Positions 1 to 11,083 of a DNA stretch of 64,000 nt are shown here, piece after piece. The number at the start of each line of letters is the position of its first letter. The first letter of the stretch is position 1. The stretch spans positions 9,246,001-9,310,000 of the forward strand of contig CM073321.1 of assembly GCA_037043015.1 (NCBI GenBank), written 5' to 3'. This DNA is from Bryum argenteum (Eukaryota; Streptophyta; Bryopsida; Bryales; Bryaceae). Under the pieces are notes generated by a model, which was not told the DNA's origin, made no database searches, and saw nothing but the letters and a program-made list of their open reading frames with translations. The position numbers and the translations under genes are program-made.

Positions 1-694
1 CTTCCAAGCAGATGTTGAACCTACAAATGAACGGCTTCCCAAATGACCGATTAACAGGCTGCTGGAAAGTGGCTCTGAGTAACCAGTGTCCTCAGGAACA
101 GTCGAAAGATTGCTTTGCTTGGATCCATCAGGCGCCGTCGCTACTGGCAACCTGTAGTCATGGGCTGAACCTTCTTGCATAGCGTTTTTGGCCAGAGCAT
201 GCACTGCAGCACTTTGAGCTTTCTGAATCAAAGCATCGAACCGTTGGTGCCTTTCCTCTAGCTCTATGACAGCCTCAGATTTCTTCTTCTCAACCTGGGC
301 CTAACAACATACAAAGTTGATGTTAAAATTTCGTAACAACCTGAATGCACCTTCACACATACACTCCAGATGATGTGTGAACCCAAATACGACGAATTAC
401 AAGTGATTTCAGTAAGATCCTGATCCAGGGCCCGGAAAATGTGTCAACAAATACCTCATTGCGCATCAGATCTTCACACATTAGTAGATAAGCGCGAAAA
501 ACAAAGTGCGGGATTCGTGAAGGTTTAGGCTGCTGAGAAAGCTGGTCCAGCCGAGTGGTCAAAGTCGATTCTACTCTTTCAATCATCTGGGTAGCGAAAT
601 TTACAGCTTCCAGGCTGGGGCGGGGTGGCAACTCAGCTTTCAGCCTCCTCATCTCTTCAACTGCATCCTCAGTCGACTCCATCGTCTTCCCCAT
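1..694 (-). CDS. PIRL-like leucine-rich-repeat protein, N-terminal exons (continues past the window start)
   Basis: Probably the only host gene here. Exon 1 is 694-455, exactly 80 codons from MGKTMEST to LMRNE, and ends at a GT donor (454-453). A 154-bp intron ends in TTAG at 301, and exon 2 (300 to <1) is open in phase 0 for 100 codons. Exon 1 has the plan of the N-terminus of plant intracellular Ras-group LRR proteins: an acidic helix, an LPPRP turn, a second helix, then an IP..VF segment. Exon 2 starts with a charged coiled coil (QVEKKKSEAVIELEERHQR, then a FDALIQKAQ segment), matching the region before the LRRs in that family. The LRRs themselves would lie outside the window. No stop or frameshift is seen, unlike nearly every other ORF here. 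Family assignment rests on remembered similarity; the exon structure is direct. Confidence 0.55.
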
Positions 695-1486
695 CTTGCT
701 CTAAATATTCCGCCACCAAATCAGCAATAGAAGTCCATGGAATTGGATGTGTTCGTTTGACAGTAAAAAGTTCACTATTAGTTCTCTGGATCTCACGTAA
801 GCAGATTGGATATTCAAAAATCTCCTATGACAAGCAGCCACCCGAAACAAGAGGTTGGAGAAACTAGGCTCAGCCTAGTGTGTCGCCCATCTGCACCTCC
901 ATTTCCACACGAGCAAATCTCAAAAAATCCGCAGCCAGTCAAACTCAGAAACTTTAAAGAAAACAGATAGGATCTACGACTTCCCAACCACGAAAATGTA
1001 CAAGAACAGCACCACCTATCCCAACCGAATTGTTTCGAAGAACCACTTGCACAACAACAACAGGAACGCTCTCTCAGAGATTCATCCCAACCATAGATCA
1101 AAAGAAACGCCAACCAATCGCCGTAGTGTAGTTTCCAACCTCCTTGCCAAGATTCACCGATGATTCAGCCTAAGGCGAAACACACGTCCAATGACAAGGA
1201 AGGGGCTGTCTCAGACACAGCTCTCTGTTCAAGTTCTTATGTCTCCAAGCACAATCCACGAAGTGCCTCATCAAGCGCCAGGAAACTCAGACACGCCGCG
1301 AAGGAGTGGGGAAATCAGCGAAGGGAAAAGAAGAATCTATCGGTTGACATGCAGGACGAAGATGATGCTAGCTTCCAACATCGCAACAGCAGCAGAACGC
1401 GAAGAATCAAATTTCACCCTCTCACCACGCACAAGGCGTAAGGTTAAGCATGCAGAAACTCCAACCCATTTACAAGCCGATTTGGC
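695..1486. other. 5' flank of the PIRL-like gene; no gene seen
   Basis: This stretch would hold the promoter and 5' UTR of the minus-strand gene. Short overlapping ORFs on both strands (for example 1160-1556) show no recognisable domain or codon pattern. I see no clear TATA box or repeat. Confidence 0.4.
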
Positions 1487-1821
1487 AGGACATCCCCACG
1501 CTGGTACTTACCAGCGTGCTTGCCTTCCTGCCCCACAACCTTGCCTGGCCAAATAAAAATTTGGGGGTAAATTTGTCCCCTATTTTTGAATGGTAAATGT
1601 CACCCATCATGCCACGAGGGTGCCACGAGGGTGCCACGACGGTGCCTCGAGGGTGCCACGAGGGTGTAGTGAAGTCTTAGATCCCACATCCAAACTCAGA
1701 ATTTCGAAAAAGTAATTGGACTTCTCAAAAAATGAAAAAAATAAAAATGACCGTTTTTTGACCAGGTAGGGAGTATGGGCGGGCAGCCATGCTGGTAAGT
1801 ATTAGAGTGGGGATGTCCTGT
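1487..1821. mobile_element. MITE-like element with about 40-bp terminal inverted repeats
   Basis: The left end (CAGGACATCCCCAC, then CTTACCAG at about 1508-1515) is repeated inverted at the right end (CTGGTAAG ... GTGGGGATGTCCTG, to 1821). About 25 of the outer 29 bases match, and similarity continues inward through a TGCC block. The unit is about 335 bp and non-coding. A clear target-site duplication was not found, so the superfamily is open. Confidence 0.6.
1610..1664 (+). repeat. 11-bp tandem repeat, five copies
   Basis: Five consecutive units of TGCCACGAGGG lie inside the MITE-like element; the third and fourth units each carry one substitution. Confidence 0.85.
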
Positions 1822-2943
1822 CGACGCCTTTACAAGCTGGCATAGATAGAGTGTTCGTTCGACCTATCCTCGAATGTATGACCAGAGGTCATCACATCAG
1901 TGGTGAGACTACTAACCCCTCTCAGAGTGAATATTATGCTAATTCCTACCTAGCCACTAGTGCCTTAGAGATACCCGTCATGATATTCTCCAATGAGGGG
2001 GTCGTGCATTCCAAAGGGCTTTGAGATACCCGTCATAATATTCTTCCAAAGGGCTCTGAGATACCCATACAACCAGGTCCACGAATAGCGCACTATAGTT
2101 AAGTAAACTATGATGGAGCACCACGTCTACATGGAGAATAGAATGCACGACCCCCTCATTGGAGGCCATGAGCTCTAACCACCAAACTAAGGCTTGTGGT
2201 GTTATAGTTAAGCGTCTACACAACACAAAGAACACCGTAGAAGTGAAATTGATGGCCTCGTAAGCTTTCCACACCCCCGCAAAATAGTTTGACTCATTTG
2301 TAGCAAAAAGATTACATTTTCAAAAAAGGTATCATAAATGGAAACAAAGAGAAGGCATTGAGAGTTCAACACGATAACTTTGTTATAAACTTGTTGTAGG
2401 TCATGTGGACCAAATATTGAGTCATGAGGCATCAAAGATTAAGAGAGTGTCAGATATTAAAGCTCAAAGAACATCATAGAATCTCAACATTTTCACTTTG
2501 AAGTGAAAATGCTACCAATAGACTTAATGCAATGAAAAAATCACCAACTACGGTGGTCACCTTTATCTCAATAGTACCCTTAGACAAAAAAAAAGCATTA
2601 GAAAAAATCGATTTGCACAAATAATAGCCTCGCAATACTCAAATTGCCCCAAACTGTAAGGCTTCGATTGTAAAAACTAACATATACGGCGATTATATTA
2701 TATAAAGAAAATATTCAAATTGAGATTACTAATGATAGGGATCAATGACTTTATATACTATCCATCTGAATTACTTTCCGTCTTCTAACTCACTGTTGCT
2801 TTCACTTTAATCACTTTAACTTTCCTTCTTTCAACAACCGAGCTAACTATCAAGCCTTGGTCCATTACATATGTCTCCTTCCTCCGTTCTTATGGCACTA
2901 ATCATTCCAAGGCACCTCAGAGCTAGCATCTTGTAACAGACGC
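1822..2943. repeat. Non-coding stretch with one copy of a dispersed repeat (about 2395-2510)
   Basis: No gene is visible. The block starting TGTAGGTCATGTGG and ending GAAGTGAAAATGC recurs, diverged, at 29581-29700 and 32621-32745, so it belongs to a dispersed family of this genome. The rest is AT-rich. Confidence 0.55.
1990..2162. repeat. Perfect 22-bp inverted repeat with 129-bp spacer
   Basis: The block at 1990-2011 (CCAATGAGGGGGTCG...) is the exact reverse complement of 2141-2162. Between the arms a GAGATACCC(G/A)T phrase recurs (also just left of the first arm). It could be the core of a small foldback element. No coding content is seen. Confidence 0.7.
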
Positions 2944-4612
2944 TCATAATCGCCAACTACGACCTTTAGAACAATGTTGCAATATCCAATCAGCTGCATA
3001 CCCACCCTCAATAGTCATTGCCAAAATAGAAATATCTCCAGAAGTATCTAAAATCATACCAAGTTCATTGTCAATGGTCACTAGGGAAGGCAATGGATCC
3101 TCCCCGGCCCTTTTGCGCTCACATGAAAAACTAGATGAATGTGCGGCGGCGTATGAAGGCAACCTGCATGGGTACCAATATAAACAAGCACTTGATAAAG
3201 AAGGGCAATCCAATCCGATTTCTTGATTGGACGCGTGGTCTTGACATGCTTCAACCTCACGCAATCTCTTAGATGAAATTCATTTCCAACGAAACGCCGT
3301 GCAATTGAGTGATGCTCTTCAGTCTCCTGTGCAATGGCCATGGCTGCCTTTGCAAAATCATTACTATCACGCCATTTGTTAACTAGCACACGTCTTGTTT
3401 CTGTGAAATACAGAGAAGAACCTTGCTCTAGAGACATAGCAAAATCCATAACAAATTGATGGAAACCATGTGTCATGAAGAATGGTGACAAATGAGTGGA
3501 TTGGAACACGCAATTGTTAAGCGCCATCATTGCTATTGGGAGTTGAAAAGCCCAATCTTTGTGTTCAAATGTAGTGACAATGCGAGAGTACGTTTCCAGC
3601 TCCTAGTTTGGACGCTCTATTGCACCATCTCTCTCATGATGAAAAATCGTCAACAATCCTTATGCAATCTTCACAAAACAACACACCTCTATCCACAACA
3701 TGCTCAAAAATTGGGTGCCTCAATCTAACACTATGGCCGCTAGTAATCCATAATGTTCAAAAATATGTTCCAAAAGTTTTTAAGCCACGTCCAGTGCACG
3801 AGTCTCCTTCATCGGCATAGCAATAATTGACTTCGACAATCAATATGTAACGACCATAATACTTGTACAATCCTTACTGGGAGCTAATCCTGTGTTAAAA
3901 TCATGAGGAAATTTGGTTCAAATTTGTTTAAAAATAAGAGGAAATTTCAATAATTCATGTTTTTGTTTGCGCCAAACTTTGGATTTGCCGCAAGTGTTGC
4001 TATTGCATACAAATCTACCAACATCTTGAGTCAAACCAAGCCATGTATACTCTTGCGCAAGCAAATCTCTTGTACCTTCACGACTTGGGTGTCCGCTCAA
4101 CGGTGAATCATGAATTATTAGGGTCAATCACGTTGATATGGTTCATATGTTCGTATGTTGGAATCCATATTCGACCGCGTCAACGTAACCAATGTATTGC
4201 ATCTATAGAACATACACTAATCATAATAAGTAAGCTCCAATCCTTTGGAAGTCTTTGTTCGCCATCAATAACTGCCTTCTAGATCTTCCAATATGGGGGA
4301 TTTGCTTGAAGTGTTGCATTCCATAGTGTAACCATTACTGACTCTACAAATGGGCATGCGGGACGCAGTGTCATCATTGATAAGGTAGCCATCAGTTTAT
4401 TAGGTGGTTCTGCATCGCCATCACAAACCCAAGCTGGTTTAGAAAAACCTTCAGAGTTGTAGTGTCTTTGTCCAAAAGCTCGTGATATCGATTTGCAATT
4501 TGGTCATCATCAACATCACAAAAAATATCTTATTCACTATGAGAGTGTGCATTCGACTGAACTTCTTCTTTGCTAGGTTTATAAATCATTTCAAAGCTAA
4601 AATCATTCAACT
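2944..4612 (-). pseudogene. Ty3/gypsy pol remnant A: RNase H end and integrase
   Basis: Reading leftward on the minus strand there is the C-terminal end of RNase H (FEMIYKPSKEEVQ, near 4580), an integrase zinc-binding region (about 4127-3918: SGHP...TRDLL, then a C-x4-C pair) and an integrase core/C-terminal stretch (3530-2944) with FQSTHLSPFFMTHGFHQF and a degenerate HLVFHVS motif. Frames change repeatedly and stops are frequent, so this is a dead copy. The element is interrupted at 4608-4612 by LTR unit A and resumes beyond 8047. Confidence 0.75.
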
Positions 4613-7600
4613 TGTCGGATGCCATGTATTAACATTGTCCTCCTTTACACGTTTATTAGTGTAAAACCCGTGCTTAGGTGACTCGTGTATCGTTCCAGGG
4701 ATTCTGTGAAGTAACCAAGACAAAGTAGTGCTAAGACAACTAACCACAATCCTTTCTATCTTCAAACTTATGTTTTAACCTTACTTGACAAGGGTATCCC
4801 TTTGCAAGAGGGGATGCACAAAGACTCTTTCCCTTATGTTTTGAGTGGCAAAACTTCCATGTATAAACTCTACTCACACAAACACACACACCTAGACTTA
4901 GGTATACAATACGTCCTCACAACTAATCCGATCCGGCCGGATTAGCAGGTCACGCAGGACGTCCTGGTTGCCCTATCGCACTTACTACAATGACAAACTC
5001 CAAGAGATCCGAATCCGGCTAGAGGACGGCTACACGTATTCCGGTTACGTACTATTCCTACTCCGTCCTCTGAGACTACGAAGGAACCCGAGTCTGCAGC
5101 AGTTGGAGGTCGGCTGGCAATCCGGCCTCGCCCACTTTACTCCTAGACCTCCTAGACCGTAAAGTGTTTACTACAGTAGTTTCCCTCTCTCAGACACTTT
5201 AGACCGACCCAAGACACAAGGCACTCGCTAATACGCCCAAGACAACCGGAATTCCACAGATACAATCTTGCTCGAAATCAGGATTCCTAATCCCTAGCTA
5301 ACTTATAACCCAGAAATAGTAGATACGACTTCTAAGCACTTGACCTCAAAAGGGAGACAAAACAAGGATCACACTGAATATGCGCATAAGAGGTTGTTGA
5401 TTAAGAAGTAAGGAATGTTGCAGGTGACAAAACTTTCATCTATAAGTACTCAAAGTCAACGACTTTGAAACCTAATAACTTGCGGCGGCTGACCTACATG
5501 GCCTACTCTATGAAAAGCGACTTGCTTTCCCAAAAAGATCCTACCTACTATCCTAGGCCGACTTCCTAACCCTCAGTCGGAATCATACTAGAGACTCTAA
5601 ATCCGTCCTACTTCCTCCTATCCCTTACACTTACACCATGCTTAGGCCGTTTCAAGGGTGTTGCCGAAATCCGGCCTGCCCGGACTCTCTTCCCTTGTGC
5701 GGTCGTGAACTCCTTGTTGCTCTCGTACTTCGTGTCGGCCTCGCTCTTTAGCTCCTCTTTGTCCGATATGTTGCTGTCGATATCGTGAAGCTTCTGAGCC
5801 GTTGGGGATTTCTCCCACTCCTCGATCGTAAGTTATCTAGCCACAGAACGAGTGTTCTTGGCTGGAGAATCAGCTGGGACGGGTGCGCCTTCTTCCATCT
5901 TTGCCTTGCCTTTGGGAGTGGTCGAATTTGAGGATCCTACATCCGACCTCTGAACTTCGACCGGAGTGGGGCGCTCGACTAGAGTCTGCGCTGGCGTATG
6001 TGTGAACGTCGGAACCGCAGTCATGGCTCCAATCTGCTCACGGACGGAGTCCAACACCACTTTCACCTCCTTGTTGCTCGTCTCGATCTTCGTCCCGTAC
6101 GTCTTGGTCGCTAACAGGAACTTGTGGAAGGTGTCCGCCTTGAACACTTCCGACTCGAGGATTCCGGCCTCGAACAAAATCGCCTTTTGAAGTACTTCGG
6201 CCGAAATCTCACAAACTTGTACAAGTTTGGCTACCTAATTGTGAGCCATCTCCAGCGCTTGTTGTCGCACGGCCAGCGCGTCATCTCTTATCCGGATTTG
6301 TTCTTGGAGGCGAGCGTTCTCTACAGTCAGCCTCGTAATCTTCTGCTCTAGCTTCTAGACTTGGTCGTGGGACGGTCTGGCGTCTGCAAATGCCTTGACT
6401 GTGGCCAATGTCTCAACGCCAAAATCTTTGCACATATTCCTTATGATATTCTAGAAAGCAAAGTATGAAGTGCAAGCGTCCGTGAAATGGTACCATGCCC
6501 TCATCATTGCATCCGGATGATCTAGGGATTCTATCGCGGGACAAAGTCGGAGGTCGTCCGGCCAGATTGGTGCAGATTGTTCTCTACCAGCCGCGGAAGT
6601 CTCACCTTGGCCGGATCAAACTCCTTCTGGAGCCGGACGCTCAGTGGGGGACGGGGACGGGAGGATAATAACCTCCGGCTCTGTTTGTGAGGTCGGCTCC
6701 AATACTGGTTCCTGGGGTGCCTCCGGCTCCACCTTGTCGTCTTCTGAACCAGCCTCCTCTTCCTCATCCAAAAAGAGGACCTTGCTCTCCACGTCCTCCT
6801 CGGATTCAAAAACTCCTTGGAGTTGCGCTGCTAACGCCAGCTCGTACGTGGTTTCTTCCTCGTCCGTCAAAACCTCCTACTTGTGATACAAGTGATAAAG
6901 GAACGGGAGATGGAGCTAGGACGGCTCTTACCCACAATGTCGGTCAGCCGGGAAACTAGGTCCCCAACGACAATCCTCCAATCCACCTCACGTTCTCCAC
7001 GAGAAGAGCCGAGGACGGTGTTGGCAAGGCGGACGGTGATCCGATGCGGCTTTTCTGCATGGATGATCGGCGCTCAGAACATTGTTACCGAGCGCTCCCT
7101 CGGGTCCTTGCAATCCTCCACCGCGTAACCGTTGTGCTTGTGCGGCTTTCAATTGATAGGCGTCTTTGCCCACTTAGACTTCCGGCCGCATAACCCCACG
7201 CCGTTGTTTCCTGAGAAGCTGTGAACCGCCTTCCAGTGATCGGGTGTCCACGTGAGCGGCTTCCCTCTGACCGTCCCTTTGAACCAGTTCGGCGCGCCTT
7301 TCTTGATTTTGCGCACCATCTCCGCATTGCGAATGCCCCACGGCGCATCCAACAACCTTTAAAGGCCTATTCGATCAAGGTCCTCCTCAAACATCTTCTT
7401 TTCTACGTCTTCGGTCGGAATGACCGGTAGCACTAACTTAATGGAAATCTTCAGCTTCTCGTACGCCGGAGCGGAAGCAGATGCTGATCCTGCCATTGGG
7501 AAGTAGAACGACAAAAAGTAACAAGTATCTGGGCTGAGATCAGCAAGGGAGCCGAATCGGAAACAGTAGGACGGAAAGTAGAAGGGCGGAAAGCAGAAAA

Positions 7601-8042
7601 GCGGAAGGCAGGATCGCAAGAAGGCGAGAATGCAGGAAAGCGAGAAGGTAGGTGACGACAACGGCGGACGGGTCGTGTTTTATAGGAAGGGCCGGATGCA
7701 AATCCGGCCATCATAACCTGTCTGTATGCCATTATGACCGTCCTCTTACCGAGCCGTCTTTGGCCACTCCCGTCATTATTGTCCTCCCGACCATTCCGTC
7801 TTTCAGCCGCCGTCTTTCAAACCCCTGTCCGTCTTCTAACAGTACGTATGTACAAGAGTACGGGTTCTTGTACCCAACCTTTTTATTCAAAACTCAATTC
7901 TAATCATAGCACTTATTTGTTCAAACTTATTTGCCTTATAATATACGGCCTACAACATACTTAGGTTGGATTCTAGACACTATACTTATTCTTATCGGCA
8001 TCAAACATATGAAATACCCAATTGAAAAAACAGGGTCCGATA
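4613..8042 (-). mobile_element. LTR-like unit A, 3,430 bp, with target duplication CAACT
   Basis: On the minus strand the unit starts at 8042 (TATCGGACCCTGTTTTTT; the expected TG has become TA) and ends ...GGCATCCGACA at 4613. The five bases CAACT flank it on both sides (4608-4612 and 8043-8047), the signature of retroviral-type integration. TGTCGG...CCGACA at the ends gives the usual short LTR inverted repeat. It contains a TATA box (TATAAAA on the minus strand, 7684-7678), a long decayed ORF and an AATAAA (4657-4652) about 40 bp from the end. No second LTR or pol is present, so it is a solo LTR or a non-autonomous unit with the same ends. Three other copies exist (11084, about 59301, 62772). 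Confidence 0.8.
5833..7496 (-). pseudogene. Decayed LTR-borne ORF, copy A
   Basis: From ATG at 7496 the protein starts MAGSASASAPA and, through several stops and frameshifts, follows the intact relative at 59836-61752: a DTPWG-type segment (DAPWG here), a KPHRIT(V) segment, an acidic tract followed by EPEVIILPSPSP (about 6640), and a C-terminal part MFEAGILESEVFKADTFHKF (6177 on) ending TRSVAR. I do not recognise the family. It is neither RT nor integrase, and the basic, coiled, acidic-tailed composition is gag-like. Confidence 0.7.
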
Positions 8043-8047
8043 CAACT

Positions 8048-8150
8048 CGTCAACCCAACACATTTGTCTCTCTCCCAAATGTTGCTTCTAACAAAAATAA
8101 GTCAAATTGCAATCGTCCAACTATACTACTAAATGTTGGCCAATAAGTAG
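8048..8150 (-). pseudogene. Continuation of Ty3/gypsy remnant A beyond LTR unit A
   Basis: If one copy of CAACT is removed together with LTR unit A, the minus-strand RNase H reading frame continues from here into the segment at 4612. The join falls just before the NDF.FEM motif at the end of RNase H. This places the insertion inside RNase H. Upstream of about 8150 the similarity is lost. Confidence 0.55.
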
Positions 8151-8249
8151 CAGTAGCTACTTATGGACACAAGAAGGACCAGAGTGGGGTGGCAGATGGA
8201 TGTAGTGGCCAGGAACCAGGAGTTCAAAGGACTAGCACGCAGGTGAGCC

Positions 8250-9053
8250 GAGGAGGGCTAGGAGAGATATCCATAGCACCTGCCGACAAAATCTCTTGGA
8301 GGGGCAGACTCTACTTACTAAAGAAGTCACTATGATCTGATTACCATCACTAGAGAGTTCTTGAAGAAAAGAAGTAGTCACTACACAAATATCCTATGAT
8401 AAATAGAGGCTACCAAGAAGGCGGCAAGGAGGACATAGCCAAGAGACAAGCAGAAGAGAGGTTGGCCAGATTCAAGCTAAGAGAGCAGTGGGCAACAGTC
8501 AAAATAAGGAAGAATATGGAAGAGTAGACTGGCTCGGAGGAGAGCAGTAGGGGTGAATGAAGTGTCAATACAGAAGTCAACAACAACTTACCAACAACGT
8601 AACTACAACCCCGGGTACCAAAGACCATCCACTTTGAAACCAAGTACTAGTCAACAGGCAAGGCTGGGCAATAAACCAGATCTATGTTATTTATGCCGCA
8701 AGCATGGACACAGGAGTTGGAATTGCCCCCTAAAGGCCCAATTGGATCAGTTTTTAGTAGATAAGGATCAGAAGGCTAAAGAACCGGACCACCATGTGAG
8801 CAACGTGGAGATCGAGTTGCTAGACAACCAGGAGGACCTGGTGGACGTGACTAGTATGACCAAGGCTCAACGCCAAAAGGCTAGATTATCTCCAATTTAC
8901 GAGAAATGTAGCGCAGCAGAACCTTCGATGGCTAAAACTAAGGAGGATTGGAAGGAAGAAGTGCGGATCAAAAACCTCACGTTTGATACATTGAAGAAAA
9001 TTGAGCTTAAGGAGGAGGAGGAGGAGGAGGAGGAGAAGAGAGTTGCAGAATAG
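8250..9053 (+). pseudogene. Ty3/gypsy element B: gag C-terminal part with zinc knuckle
   Basis: The open frame to 9053 contains CYLCRKHGHRSWNC (CX2CX4HX4C), the nucleocapsid knuckle that binds the element RNA, followed by an acidic, lysine-rich linker ending in a run of glutamates. Upstream (about 8400-8540) the same frame reads a charged helix with a TAG, so the gag start is not intact. It lies directly before the protease of the same element. Confidence 0.75.
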
Positions 9054-9416
9054 GCGAGAGAGGCCCTTCAGTCTCAGGCCAATGGGGACGTTTTAGAAGA
9101 TTTGGTGGACAATGAATGGGCAAGATTTTCTGATTCAGATGCTCTATATTATACGATGAAGACTGGGAAGTGAGCCCCAAGCATACTCTTGGAGAAGAAT
9201 ATCAAACAAGACAAGGAGGAGCATTTTGCGGCGATGGTGGGCAAACAAATATTAGCCAGCCCAATCACATTGTCTTTAGGTCAATTACTGCAGATAGCTC
9301 CAAACATAACTGAGTTTGGCAAAGACCATGTGTTTTCTCGATTGGGCTAGCACGAGGATCCTAGTTCTGCTCAAACATGAGCACTCAAGTCGATCACCGG
9401 TGAAAGAGGTAAGAAA

Positions 9417-9809
9417 GATTTGATAACTAGTCTGGCTATTGATGTGGATAGCAAATTTCCGGTGCTAGCAGTACAGATTGGCAACGGTGTTCTCGATAAT
9501 GTACTTGTACACGGAGGATCTGGCGTCAATCTCATAATTGATGAAGAGCGGAAGCGCCTAGGATTGAAGGACTCGCAACCCGCCCCGTACAGACTGAGAA
9601 TGGCAGACGAGATTGTGGTCGACCTAGAGGGCTTGATACGCAATGTAAGAATTCACATTCATAGTATTCCTCACCTTATTACTTTGACTGTGATTAAAAA
9701 TATAAAAGTTAATGCAGCCTATAGTATGCTGTTAGGTCGTCCTTGGTTAATTGATGTAAAAGTTAATGATGATTGGGGCAACAATTGGTCACTATGTGGG
9801 GCAACATGA
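9417..9809 (+). pseudogene. Ty3/gypsy element B: aspartic protease
   Basis: A retropepsin-like domain of about 125 residues. The active-site loop reads VLVHGGSGVNLI where D-G/T-G is expected, so the catalytic Asp (codon 9510-9512) appears to have become His. The downstream hallmark SMLLGRPWL is intact. The frame breaks after 9809 and the linker to RT contains stops. Confidence 0.75.
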
Positions 9810-10489
9810 CGGTCCAAATAACATCGGTAAGTCAAAGAAAGGGGCCGAGACCAAAATTACCGGAAGTATTGGTTTGCTACCAATTCGCAGAAGGTCTTAT
9901 AGACGAAGAGGAGGCACGGTGGCTAGCTACCGAGCAAGATGTACTGGTCTTTGGAACAATAACACTTCCTTGAATAAATAAAAACGAAGCTTATGACTAG
10001 CCCAGAGACCGAGATGAGGCTGAATGTTAAGAGCAGCTCAAAGACTCAAACGAAGCCGACAACAAACACCAGAGTAGGGATAAGGGCTTGCTAGAGGGAC
10101 CCGAACGAGCTTACCTACAACATTACTATACATTTGAGAAGGGCGAGATTGAAGTAGATCAAAGACCTGCCTCGGAGAAGGTGCAGAATCTAAAATTTGT
10201 TGTTTGAACGGTACCGGAATCCAAGCACTTACGGAAAGTAAACTTGGGTACAGACTAAGATTCCCAGTTCTTGCGAATAAATGAAATACTTTCCTAGGAA
10301 TACAAGGACGTGTTTTTCTGGACGTACAAGGATTTGAAGGGCATACCTCCTACTATTGCGCAATACCGAATTGAGCTCAAAAAGGATATCCCACCGTCAC
10401 ATCAGGCCTGATACCGAATGAATTCGAACTACGCTAGCATAGTGAAACAAGACTTGGACAAATTGCCCTAATCTGGATTCATTGCACCA

Positions 10490-10870
10490 ATGGAGGATGC
10501 CACGTGGCTTTCACCCATTGTTATTGTGCCAAAAAAGAATGGAAAATTAAGAATTTGTATTGATTTTAGGAAGTTAAATGCTGCCACTAAAAAGGATCCC
10601 TATCCGTTACCATTCACTGAGGAAGTGTTGGATTCTGTGGCAGGCCATGAAATTTATTCATTTGTGGTTGGGTATTTATTGTATCATCACATCCAGATAG
10701 TACCAGAAGACAGATATAAGACGGCTTTTGTAGTTGATTGGGGAACATTCGTATGGGTGGTCATCCCATTTGGATTGAAAAATGCACCACCAACATACCA
10801 AAGGGCAGTAAATCGAGCCTTTCGGGATTACATTGGGGACAAGGTTGTCATATCGGGCGTGTTGAGGTAA
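10490..10870 (+). pseudogene. Ty3/gypsy element B: reverse transcriptase, truncated before the YVDD box
   Basis: Motifs in order: SPIVIVPKKNGKLRICIDFR, LNAATKKDPYPLP, YKTAFVVDWGTF, IPFGLKNAPPTYQRAVN. The sequence ends at about 10865, before the catalytic FVDD-type motif. The break is followed by GC-rich sequence and then LTR unit B. Immediately upstream (10300-10480) RT N-terminal residues are legible with stops. RNase H and integrase are absent, so element B lost its 3' half. Confidence 0.8.
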
Positions 10871-11083
10871 TCGGGCGAACAAAACGGACTTACGAGTTGT
10901 CCCGTACGGACGGGCGTGCCCACCCACCTTGATTGTAGAGGCTGTGTAATTTTTTATGGGTAACAAACTTTGCAGTAAAAAGCCTCGTAGGATGTGACGT
11001 GTAAGTCCATCTTGGCGTCGGGGCGGGTGAAATTGTACGCGGGCGGATAAACTTTTGTTAGGGCGGGTGAACTTTAGAGGGGG
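10871..11083. other. Spacer rich in GGGCGGGT/GGGCGAAC motifs
   Basis: Between the broken RT and LTR unit B lies about 210 bp with recurrent GGGCGGGTGAA, GGGCGGATAAA and TCGGGCGAAC phrases. It is unlike its neighbours in base composition and may be the remnant of another element. No ORF. Confidence 0.4.

Noticed and set aside
1160..1556. Two overlapping ORFs of 93 and 121 residues
   Set aside because: No domain, no conserved pattern, and one runs into the MITE-like element.
4613..8042. Complete LTR retrotransposon with two LTRs
   Set aside because: No internal direct terminal repeat, protease, RT or integrase occurs inside; only a single LTR-like unit is present.
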